Shown here piece after piece: positions 31,291-37,624 of a stretch of DNA of 37,624 nucleotides. Source of the stretch: a virus. The notes under the pieces are model-generated. The model saw only the letters and a program-made list of their open reading frames with translations, made no database searches and was not told where the DNA came from. The first letter of the stretch is position 1. Each line of letters starts with the position of its first letter. The translations under genes and the position numbers were made by a program. Where the stretch lies: IMG/VR virus record IMGVR_UViG_3300034122_000469, positions 1 through 37,624 of that record; one strand, 5' to 3'.

Positions 31291-31341
31291 CAGAACTAAC
31301 GCAGGCGTTATCTTGCTCGTCGCAACTAACGCAGTCGTTAG
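31287..31341 (+). promoter_or_regulatory. Early promoter P3 with two operators
   Basis: The -35 TTGACA (31287-31292), a 16-base spacer and the -10 TATCTT (31309-31314) enclose CTAACG-CAGG-CGTTAT (31296-31311). A second, perfect copy CTAACG-CAGT-CGTTAG (31326-31341) lies about 15 bases after the -10. It should drive the recombination/replication operon. The leader to 31468 is about 145 bases; apart from an A/T-rich TACTATACA at 31346 nothing more is seen in it. Confidence 0.75.
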
Positions 31342-31467
31342 CAAATACTATACAGATTTCCAACAAACACAAACCGCTCCACAGCTTGTTTTGCAGCACT
31401 TTCGGACGCTTGACCGACGACTGTTCAGCCGTACACTTCCACCCCACAACCAAAGGAGATGACCCAC

Positions 31468-31680
31468 ATGGACGCTCACTCAAACGAATACGCCGCCGCC
31501 GTCGCCGGCATGACCGAGACCTACGGCACGCAGCAGACGCCCGCCGTAGGCGACTTCGTCTCTGGCTTGTCGGCTGGGCGAAGGTGGTCTGGACACGTCG
31601 AGTGGATCGACGGCGACCGCCTGACCATCGACGTCGGCGGCGCATGGCTCGCCGTGCCGGCCAAGGACATCACGCACTGA
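31468..31680 (+). CDS. Small early protein
   Basis: The 70-residue protein has a beta-rich core, VGDFVSGLSAGRRWSGHVEW followed by IDGDRLTIDVGGAWLAVPA, that looks like a small SH3/KOW-type barrel. AAAGGAG lies nine bases before the ATG at 31468; an ATG at 31459 directly touching that site is less likely. It is the first gene of the P3 operon. The function is unknown. Confidence 0.6.
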   Translation: MDAHSNEYAAAVAGMTETYGTQQTPAVGDFVSGLSAGRRWSGHVEWIDGDRLTIDVGGAWLAVPAKDITH

Positions 31681-31823
31681 ACGCACAAGGAACGCTCGCC
31701 AGCAGGACGCAGGCGGGCGGAAAGGAGCCGGTGGAACCGGAGCAGCAAGGACGCAAATACGTGCCGCCTAGCAGGATGCGAAAGCGGCTTTTTCAGGACG
31801 GACAGACACGAAAGGACACGGAC

Positions 31824-32699
31824 ATGACGGTACAGATCAGAAAGGCGAAGCGGTCGGCAACCAAGCTGCGGCTGCTTCTCACAGGCCCGAGCGGCTCGGG
31901 AAAGACTTGGGGCGCTCTGCAAATCGCCAAGGGGCTTGGCGGCAGGACGATGGTGATCGACACGGAGGAAGGCAGCAGCGATCTCTACGAGCACCTGCAC
32001 GACTTCGACGTGATCGACCTTCGCCCGCCGTTCACGCCAGAGCGGTACATCGAGGCGATCACCGCAGCCGAAGAAGCTGGCTACGAAGTCATCATCGTGG
32101 ACAGCGTCACGCACTGCTGGAGCGGCTCGGGCGGATGCCTGGAGCTTCTCGAAGACGTTGCGAAGGCTCAGTTTCGTGGCAATACGTGGTCGGCGTTCAG
32201 CGTCATCACGCCACGCTGGCGGGCGTTCGTGGACAAGTTGTTGCGGTCGCCTGCCCACGTCATCTGCTCTGGTCGCAGCAAGACCGAGACTGCCCAAGTG
32301 GACGACCACGGCAAGAAGAAGGTGGCGAAACTCGGGATGAAGCTGGAAGCCCGCGACGGGCTGGAGTTTGAGTTCACCACCGTCCTGGACCTGATCCATG
32401 ACGGGCACTACGCGACGGTCAGCAAGGACCGCACGGGCCTGTTCGCTGGCGATCCCAAGCCCATCAACGTCCAGACCGGCGAGCGGATCGCCGAGTGGCT
32501 CTCTGGCGGCAAGCCGCTCGAGGATCAGACGGTCATCGACGGTGCGAGGAAGGCGATCAGCGACGCCACCAGCGTTGACGTGCTCGACAGACTGAACCAG
32601 CGGATTGCCCAGCGGTTGACCGAGGGGCGGATCTCGCAGGCGACAGCGACGGAACTGGCGGCAGCGATCACGGACAAGCGGAACGGACTCACTCTCTAA
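31824..32699 (+). CDS. Sak4-like RecA-fold ATPase (AAA_24)
   Basis: The 291-residue protein has Walker A GPSGSGKT at 21-28, VIDTEEGSSDLYEH after it, and Walker B VIIVDS at 89-94, the plan of phage Sak4-type single-strand annealing ATPases. These act with a phage SSB in homologous recombination, and an SSB-like gene is next door. AAAGGA lies before the ATG at 31824. A GTG at 31731, in frame behind another AAAGGAG, could give a 31-residue longer form. The gap 31681-31823 otherwise holds no gene I can support. Confidence 0.85.
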   Translation: MTVQIRKAKRSATKLRLLLTGPSGSGKTWGALQIAKGLGGRTMVIDTEEGSSDLYEHLHDFDVIDLRPPFTPERYIEAITAAEEAGYEVIIVDSVTHCWSGSGGCLELLEDVAKAQFRGNTWSAFSVITPRWRAFVDKLLRSPAHVICSGRSKTETAQVDDHGKKKVAKLGMKLEARDGLEFEFTTVLDLIHDGHYATVSKDRTGLFAGDPKPINVQTGERIAEWLSGGKPLEDQTVIDGARKAISDATSVDVLDRLNQRIAQRLTEGRISQATATELAAAITDKRNGLTL

Positions 32700-32717
32700 G
32701 CGAAAGGACGCAGGCTC

Positions 32718-33215
32718 ATGGATTGGGACATGAACATCGACGAGGACTTCCCGGCTGACGTTCACAAGACGCTGCCCGAGGAGCGAACCATCGTGCCGGT
32801 CGGCACGCACACGGCGGTAATCAAGAAGGCCGAGGAAGGCCCGAATCAGTGGAAGGTGGACGAGACCAGCAACCCTGACGGCATCTGCCTGAAGCTGCGG
32901 CTGGCTGTCGGCAACCACAAGTTCGTCTTCCACGACTTGCCGAAGCATCTGCCGTGGATGGCGAAGCAGTTGGCCGACGCTCTCGGCATCGTGCCGGATG
33001 GCAACACGCTGCGTGTCGTGCCCAGCGACATCGAAGGACGGGAAGTGACGGTCGAGGTCGTTCACTACACGTCCAAGTCTGGCAACGTGTCGGCGGTGGT
33101 GAAGAAGTACGTGCCGCTGGTCGCCAAGCCGGCAGCACCCAAGCGTCAGACGCTCCCGCAGAAGGCTGCGGCGACGTTCAAGGCTGCGGCTGGTGCCGAT
33201 GACATCCCGTTCTGA
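32718..33215 (+). CDS. SSB-like / DUF669-type protein
   Basis: The 165-residue protein has a beta-barrel-like body (VPVGTHTAVIKKAEEG, CLKLRLAVGNHKFVFHDLP, EVTVEVVHYTSKSGNVSAVV) and ends in GADDIPF. An acidic tip ending D-I-P-F is the signature of bacterial SSB C-termini, which recruit partner proteins. It follows the Sak4-like gene by 18 bases; DUF669 proteins and Sak4 ATPases often pair in phages. It would coat single-stranded DNA in recombination or replication. Confidence 0.8.
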   Translation: MDWDMNIDEDFPADVHKTLPEERTIVPVGTHTAVIKKAEEGPNQWKVDETSNPDGICLKLRLAVGNHKFVFHDLPKHLPWMAKQLADALGIVPDGNTLRVVPSDIEGREVTVEVVHYTSKSGNVSAVVKKYVPLVAKPAAPKRQTLPQKAAATFKAAAGADDIPF

Positions 33216-33229
33216 GGAAAGGCACAGTC

Positions 33230-33472
33230 ATGGACGACTACGAACCTGACGAGGACCGGCTGACGGCGAACCGCAGGCACAGGCAACTGATTGACCGGCT
33301 TGACCGTGACATCGAGGAAGTCAACAGCCCGCAGTACCAGGCGGAAGAGGCAGAACGACGAGCGGCATCGGAACGGTGGCAAAACCTGCCGCCGTTGCGG
33401 GCACCGCTCGGGACTCGCACGCACAGGATGACAGACGAGCAGATTTTCCACGCAGATCGAGAAGGGACTTAG
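33230..33472 (+). CDS. Small charged hypothetical protein
   Basis: The 80-residue protein is rich in charged residues (RHRQLIDRLDRDIEEVNSPQ, YQAEEAERRAASERW) and probably forms a helix or coiled coil. It has no known motif. GAAAGGCAC before the ATG is a fair ribosome site. It lies within the early operon. The 162-base gap after it (33473-33634) shows no convincing gene. Confidence 0.5.
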   Translation: MDDYEPDEDRLTANRRHRQLIDRLDRDIEEVNSPQYQAEEAERRAASERWQNLPPLRAPLGTRTHRMTDEQIFHADREGT

Positions 33473-33634
33473 CGACCGGCACGCCATTGCCGTAGGTGCT
33501 GCGATCCAAGGCACCATTGGCCGCCCAGCGGATCGGTGGCGAGTAACTGCCGCAGCTGCGGCCCGACTCCAACGGGTAACGCAGCCGGGATGCCCCACGA
33601 GACGGGGCCAATACACAACAGGAAAGGGTTCCCA

Positions 33635-35092
33635 GTGCAGATTTATCTTGACGACACGATTGACTCATACCGCAAGTTCCTCCGCATCAAGTCGCTTCCG
33701 CGATACGAGATTCACGGCAGGATGGCGTGGTTCCCTGACGAGTACGCAGGCGACATCGGCGTTAAGGCGAAGAAGGCAAAGACGTCAGCCTACGAGCCTC
33801 GGCCTGGCCTGTTTGACTACCAACGCGACATCGTCCGCACGGCAGTAGAGAAGAAGCGATACGCCATCTTCGCTGACTGCGGGCTTGGCAAGACGCTGAT
33901 GCTGTTGGAGTTCGCTCGGCACGTCCGCGAGGCGTGCCCGAAAAAGCCGGTGCTGATTGTGTCGCCGCTCATGGTGGTGGCACAGACGATTGCCGAGGCT
34001 CAGAAGTTTTACGGCGACACGCTGCCCATCGAGCAGGTAGCCGCCAAGGATCTCGCCAAGTGGATGAAGAAGCCCGGCGGGCGTCTCGGCATCACGAACT
34101 ACGACGCACTGCGTGACGACACGCCAGACGGCAACCTCGGCGGGCTCATCCTCGACGAGTCGTCGATGCTCAAGAGTCACTACGGCAAATGGGGCCAGGT
34201 GTGCCTACGCATCGGGGCAGGCGTGGAATGGAAGCTGGCACTGACTGGCACGCCGGCACCCAATGACCGCATTGAGTACGCGAATCACGCCGTGTTTCTG
34301 GACGCCTTCCCAAACGTCAATTCGTTCCTCGCGAAGTTCTTCATCAATCGCGGGCAGACGATGGAACGATGGGAACTCAAGCCGCACGCACTGAGGCCGT
34401 TCTACAAGGCACTGTCTCACTGGTGCATCTTTCTAACTGACCCGAGCACCTACGGCTGGGCCGACAACGTCCACAACATCCCGCCCATTCACGTCCACAT
34501 TGACGACGTGCGGCTTTCTGCCGAGCAGGACAAAGCAGTTCAAGCCATCACCGGGCAGCTGTTTGTCACGCAACTCGGCGGCATTACCACCAGGGCGAAG
34601 CTCTCGCGTATGGCGAAGTGCGAAAGCAGCATCAAGCCACAGTACATCGTTGACATGGTGCGAGAGTGGCCGACTGAAAGCACCATCATCTGGTGCCGCT
34701 ACAACGACGAGCAGGACATGCTCGCCGCGATGATGCCGGATGCTGCGAGCATCGACGGCAAGACGCCACAGGACGAACGCCAGCGGCTCGTTGACGAGTT
34801 CAAGGCTGGACGAATCAAGGTGCTCATCACCAAGCCGAAGATTCTCGGCTTCGGACTCAATCTGCAAATCTGCACGCGGCAAGTGTTCAGCGGATTGCAG
34901 GACTCCTACGAGGAGTATTACCAGGCTGTTAAGCGTTCCAACCGAGTTGGATCAACTCGCCCGCTGAACGTGCATATCCCAGTGACCGACATCGAACGCC
35001 CGATGGTTGAGAACGTGCTGCGTAAGGCACGTCGCGTCGAGGCCGACACCCGAGAGCAGGAGGAAATGTTTCATGAATCTTCTACCAACTGA
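33635..35092 (+). CDS. SNF2-type DEAD/DEAH helicase
   Basis: The 485-residue protein has the helicase motifs in order: Q-like DYQRDIVRTA, Walker A DCGLGKT (81-87), motif II LILDESSM (DESS in place of DEAH, 174-177), motif III LALTGTPAPND (about 202-211), and motif VI QAVKRSNRVGS near 430. It would use ATP to move along or remodel double-stranded DNA, perhaps at replication forks. GTG 33635 is chosen for GGAAAGGG just before it; a GTG at 33536 would add 33 residues without family features. It overlaps the methyltransferase gene by 20 bases. Confidence 0.9.
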   Translation: MQIYLDDTIDSYRKFLRIKSLPRYEIHGRMAWFPDEYAGDIGVKAKKAKTSAYEPRPGLFDYQRDIVRTAVEKKRYAIFADCGLGKTLMLLEFARHVREACPKKPVLIVSPLMVVAQTIAEAQKFYGDTLPIEQVAAKDLAKWMKKPGGRLGITNYDALRDDTPDGNLGGLILDESSMLKSHYGKWGQVCLRIGAGVEWKLALTGTPAPNDRIEYANHAVFLDAFPNVNSFLAKFFINRGQTMERWELKPHALRPFYKALSHWCIFLTDPSTYGWADNVHNIPPIHVHIDDVRLSAEQDKAVQAITGQLFVTQLGGITTRAKLSRMAKCESSIKPQYIVDMVREWPTESTIIWCRYNDEQDMLAAMMPDAASIDGKTPQDERQRLVDEFKAGRIKVLITKPKILGFGLNLQICTRQVFSGLQDSYEEYYQAVKRSNRVGSTRPLNVHIPVTDIERPMVENVLRKARRVEADTREQEEMFHESSTN

Positions 35093-35969
35093 CCAGAAGT
35101 ACGCCGTTCATCATGGCGACTGCATCCCGCACATGCTGGAAGAAATGCCGCCGCATTCGGTGGATTTCTCTGTCTTCTCGCCGCCGTTCCCGAGCCTGTT
35201 CTCGTACACCTCGAAGGCCGAGGACATCGGCAACAGCGAGAACATGAAAGGCGAAGCCAAGATACACCTGTCTTACTTCTTTCGCGGGCTGGCCCGCGTG
35301 CTGAAGCCTGGCCGGGCTGTCGTCGTCCACGTCATGCAGATCCCGAGGCTCAAGCGTTCCGGCGAAGTCGGCCTGCACGACTACCGTGGACTCAACATCC
35401 GCCTCGGCGAGCGTGCCGGGCTCGTCTACGAATATGACTGGGTGGTGCGGAAGAATCCGCAGGCACAGGCAATACGCACCCGCAGCCGTGAGTTGCAGTT
35501 CGCTGGCTTGGAGAGCGACAGGGCGAAGCAGCGTGGATGCCTGCCCGACTACCTCATCAAGTTCCGTGCGCCGGGCGAGAACGAAGTAGCCATCGACTCC
35601 GATGGCGACGTTTCACGCAACGAGTGGATTGACTGGGCTGAATGCTGCTGGAGCGACATCCGCGAGACAAACACGCTGAACGTCAAAGAGGCACGCAGCG
35701 AAGAGGACACGAAGCACATCTGCCCGCTTCAGCTGGATGTCATTGACAGGCTCGTCAGGCTGTACAGCAATCCCGGTGAGGTGGTGTTCTCGCCGTTCAC
35801 CGGCATAGGCAGCGAGGGATACGTGTCGCTGCAGCAAGGCCGCCGCTTCTACGGCTGCGAACTGAAGCCCGAGTACCACGCTCAGGCATTGAAGAATCTG
35901 GCGAAGGCAGAGCGGACGCACCAGGCGAACAGCAGGACGCTGTTTGATGCACCGGAGGCTGTTGCATGA
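35073..35969 (+). CDS. DNA (N4/N6) methyltransferase
   Basis: The 298-residue enzyme has catalytic motif IV as S36-P-P-F39 in VFSPPFPS and the SAM-binding motif I as FSPFTGIGSEGY near 239-250, in the order IV then I of the beta class. S-P-P-F/Y is common among N4-cytosine enzymes but does not exclude N6-adenine. AGGAGGA lies eight bases before the ATG. No restriction partner is next to it other than a small HNH gene, so self-protection or regulation is likely. Tight overlap with the helicase suggests the two work together. Confidence 0.9.
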   Translation: MNLLPTDQKYAVHHGDCIPHMLEEMPPHSVDFSVFSPPFPSLFSYTSKAEDIGNSENMKGEAKIHLSYFFRGLARVLKPGRAVVVHVMQIPRLKRSGEVGLHDYRGLNIRLGERAGLVYEYDWVVRKNPQAQAIRTRSRELQFAGLESDRAKQRGCLPDYLIKFRAPGENEVAIDSDGDVSRNEWIDWAECCWSDIRETNTLNVKEARSEEDTKHICPLQLDVIDRLVRLYSNPGEVVFSPFTGIGSEGYVSLQQGRRFYGCELKPEYHAQALKNLAKAERTHQANSRTLFDAPEAVA

Positions 35970-36277
35970 CCCGCCCCCACTACATCACGCCAGACATCGA
36001 AGACACGCTGCCGCTGTTTCGCCGCACCGATCCGGTGACGAGCAAGGCCGCAGCCGCAAGCGTCAAGACGTTCCAGGGCGAGCACCACGCGGCGATCCTT
36101 GAGTCGCTGTCGCACGGCCCAGCCGGGGCGTCAGGCATCGCTGCTCGATGTGGGCTGCTGGGGCACCAAGTCAACAAGCGACTCGGTGAGCTTGCACGGG
36201 CTGGGAGGATCGTTGAGACGGGACGGCTTGTGGCGAGTGCGAGTGGACGGGGCGAGAGGGAATGGAGGGTGGCATGA
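35966..36277 (+). CDS. Winged-helix DNA-binding protein
   Basis: The 103-residue protein has DPVTSKAAAASVKTFQGEHH followed by ILESLSHGPAGASGIAARCG, LLGHQVNKRLGELARAGRIV and a wing ending REWRVA. This is a typical phage winged-helix plan with the D-P-x-T-S-x-x-A-A opening. It is coupled to the methyltransferase by ATGA and to the HNH gene in the same way. It may regulate early genes or act at the replication origin; the target is unknown. Confidence 0.75.
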   Translation: MTRPHYITPDIEDTLPLFRRTDPVTSKAAAASVKTFQGEHHAAILESLSHGPAGASGIAARCGLLGHQVNKRLGELARAGRIVETGRLVASASGRGEREWRVA

Positions 36278-36681
36278 GGCCGCACGAACAGAACTACGAG
36301 AGATACATCGGAAGCCACGCCTGGTTGTGCAAGCGGCAGGAGCGGCTTGAGATTGACGGCCACCAGTGCCAGACGTGCCTTCACGACGGATCACTGTGGA
36401 GGCTTGAAGTGCATCACAAAACATACGAACGCTTTATGAAAGAGGACGTGCAACGCGACTTGATAACGCTTTGCTGTCAGTGCCACGAAGCGGTCACGAG
36501 CGTAATCCGGTTCCGTCGTTACGACGGTCAGCCGGTAACTGTTGGTTGTGTTTCTAAAGGGTTTACATCACGAAAGGATGTGTTCTATGGCTTGGAAGAC
36601 GTTGACGTATCGGATCACAGGCGACGCGCCTCTGATCATGCACAATGGAGCTCTCGCAAACCCGCTGTCCGCTGCCTCTAA
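36274..36681 (+). CDS. HNH endonuclease
   Basis: The 135-residue protein has C32-x-x-C35, LEVHHKTYERF with H47-H48, and DLITLCCQCHE with C67-x-x-C70-H71: the zinc-ribbon and beta-beta-alpha metal HNH layout. An Asp replaces the usual Asn before L-I-x-L-C. Here it sits in the early operon rather than beside terminase, so it may serve recombination or DNA degradation. Its last 95 bases overlap the next gene, and the C-terminal ~40 residues look unstructured. Confidence 0.85.
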   Translation: MRPHEQNYERYIGSHAWLCKRQERLEIDGHQCQTCLHDGSLWRLEVHHKTYERFMKEDVQRDLITLCCQCHEAVTSVIRFRRYDGQPVTVGCVSKGFTSRKDVFYGLEDVDVSDHRRRASDHAQWSSRKPAVRCL

Positions 36682-37210
36682 GCAGCTGAAGCAGGTGACG
36701 TCCAAGAAGAAGAAGACCGACGCCGATTTTGAGCGCATGGCCGAGATCGAGTTCAAGGCCGGCCTGTACATGGACGAGGACAGCGGGCCTGTTATCCCAG
36801 GCGAGAACATCGAGGCCACGCTGTACTCGGCCGCCAAGATCACCAAGGAAGGCAAGATCGCCAAGTCGGCGTGTTTCGTTCCAAAGCACGCCGTGCTCTT
36901 GTACGACGGCCCGCGCGACGCTGACGGCCTGTGGCAGGAAGAAGAGTTCCGCAACTGCGTCGGCGTCAAGGTCGGCATGAGTCGCATCATGCGTACTCGC
37001 CCGATCTTCAAGGACTGGTCGGCAGTCATCGAGGTCGAGTACGAGGACTCCGTCGTCAATGAGGAGCAGGTCGACCGCTGGGTCAACTCTGCTGGCACGC
37101 AGGTCGGTCTGTGCGATTGGCGTCCTCGCTGTGGTCGGTTTACTGCCGAGAAGGTCGAGAACGTCACGATCAAGAAGGCTCGCCGTGAGCGAGAGACTGT
37201 CGGTGCGTAA
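36587..37210 (+). CDS. Phage early protein, possible RAMP/RRM-like fold
   Basis: The 207-residue protein opens with WKTLTYRITGDAPLIMHNGA, then SKKKKTDADFERMAEIEFKA, SGPVIPGENIEATLYSAAK, and closes with QVGLCDWRPRCGRFTAEKV. IPG-x-x-I-x-x-x-L-x-x-A-A is like the IPGSSIKG loop of RAMP (Cas7-type) proteins, and the G-x-x-W-R-P-x-x-G-R-F end is like their glycine-rich closing part. If so it may bind single-stranded nucleic acid. No CRISPR array or other cas gene is present. AAAGGATG lies before the ATG at 36587. The fold call is tentative; that the gene is real is near certain. Confidence 0.5.
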   Translation: MAWKTLTYRITGDAPLIMHNGALANPLSAASKQLKQVTSKKKKTDADFERMAEIEFKAGLYMDEDSGPVIPGENIEATLYSAAKITKEGKIAKSACFVPKHAVLLYDGPRDADGLWQEEEFRNCVGVKVGMSRIMRTRPIFKDWSAVIEVEYEDSVVNEEQVDRWVNSAGTQVGLCDWRPRCGRFTAEKVENVTIKKARRERETVGA

Positions 37211-37230
37211 CAAGCAAACGAATCTTGCCT

Positions 37231-37440
37231 GGGTTGTGGAATGGCCGGTTCCGGTCGGTCAGGATGCGGCTCGGCAGGGCATGTCCAGGCTTGTCATGCT
37301 TGGGCAAGGAACCACTCTCGTGATAGGCACGGCAGCACCTTCGACGGTGCGGAGTGGGATTGAATTAGGGTCAGGCATGGCGAGCCTTGTTGAGATGCGG
37401 CGAGATATGACTTGGTCTGTTCTGGCGGTGTTTGTCATGG
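37231..37440 (+). repeat. Degenerate five-base periodic tract
   Basis: From 37231 to 37310 all 16 successive pentamers have G in the third position and mostly G/T then C/T after it (for example ATGGC, GCGGC, TCGGC, AGGGC, ATGTC, CAGGC, TTGTC). From 37371 to 37440 13 of 14 pentamers have G in the fourth position (TCAGG, CATGG, CGAGC, TATGA and so on). The middle part is less regular. A five-base period does not fit codons. The long open frame through it (GTG 37185 to 37502) is therefore probably accidental. It may be an RNA, an origin-type or a DNA-structure element. Confidence 0.6.
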
Positions 37441-37515
37441 AAACCACCTGCACGGTCGGCGTGGTTGCAGCTTCGATGCTGCTAGGTGGGATTGTCTTTT
37501 GAAAGGAGGCGTAAG

Positions 37516-37624
37516 TTGACTATCAGCAAGATCACTTCGGCGAGGCAGTTGGCGAATTTCTGTTTTGCTCACATGGACGAATATCCGTTCCACGTGCAGG
37601 CCCACAAGGATGGAACTGTCTCGT
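37516..37624 (+). CDS. Partial gene cut by the window end
   Basis: A TTG start at 37516 is preceded by AAAGGAGG with six bases of spacing, the strongest ribosome site in this part. The visible 36 codons read MTISKITSARQLANFCFAHM, DEYPFHVQAHKDGTVS. The frame is open to the edge. No family can be named. It follows the five-base periodic tract and continues the early operon. Confidence 0.6.
   Translation, partial: MTISKITSARQLANFCFAHMDEYPFHVQAHKDGTVS

Noticed and set aside
33577-33587. TAACGCAGCCG, matching most of the early operator
   Set aside because: Only one arm of the palindrome is present and no promoter boxes flank it; taken as chance similarity.
36587-37210. CRISPR-Cas system suggested by the RAMP-like pattern
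   Set aside because: No repeat-spacer array, cas1/cas2 or effector genes are present; the five-base tract has no spacer-like structure.
37185-37502. Open frame of about 105 codons from GTG 37185 through the periodic tract
   Set aside because: It overlaps the end of the preceding gene, follows a five-base rather than three-base period, lacks a clear ribosome site and its product shows no domain. The G-rich period simply leaves few stops.

Overview
The window is one continuous piece of a GC-rich temperate tailed phage (or an integrated prophage). It carries packaging, head, tail, lysis, integration and replication/recombination genes in an almost gap-free order. A tape measure gene plus a tyrosine integrase, with no contractile sheath gene seen, points to a temperate long-tailed siphovirus. 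The host cannot be proved from the sequence. High GC content, several genes that seem to start without a leader or Shine-Dalgarno site, and small cysteine-rich virion proteins would fit a GC-rich environmental bacterium such as a planctomycete, but this is a weak inference. The right edge cuts a gene.

Layout. 1-6.2 kb: GpA-type large terminase, a GNAT-like protein, a small connector-position protein, a lambda-B-type portal, and one polypeptide joining prohead protease, scaffold-like linker and major capsid protein. 6.2-7.3 kb: capsid cement protein and a head-tail joining protein with an extra C-terminal domain. 7.3-13.1 kb: an adhesin block (Mtd-N-like fibre, a large protein with three Ig-like domains of which the last is split by a seven-bladed beta-propeller, and a protein with two lectin-like domains), lying unusually between head-completion and tail genes. 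13.2-22.6 kb: tail completion genes, three related tail-tube-type genes in a row, a tail assembly chaperone with a -1 frameshift product, the tape measure, and tail-tip or structural proteins including two cysteine-rich ones. 22.6-28.5 kb: small genes, a metallophosphoesterase, and a membrane/lysis-like cluster containing a membrane-anchored papain-type cysteine peptidase. 28.5-30.1 kb (minus strand): two small genes and the integrase. 30.1-37.6 kb: a regulatory region, an excisionase-like HTH protein, then an early operon with a Sak4-type ATPase, an SSB-like protein, an SNF2-type helicase, a DNA methyltransferase, a winged-helix protein, an HNH nuclease and a possible RAMP-like protein. Behind the last gene lies a non-coding-looking tract with a five-base period.

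Two families of regulatory sites can be read directly. Three structural or lysis modules are preceded by the same promoter-like block, ACCCGGT(C/A)T...TAnnnT, with an identical 33-base length from CCGGT to the end of the -10. Three early promoters have a 16-bp palindrome, CTAACG-N4-CGTTAG, fitted exactly between the -35 and -10 boxes, and a fourth copy lies just downstream of the third. No CI-like repressor is visible, so the palindrome may be read by the small HTH protein, by an unseen phage repressor, or by a host regulator such as LexA.
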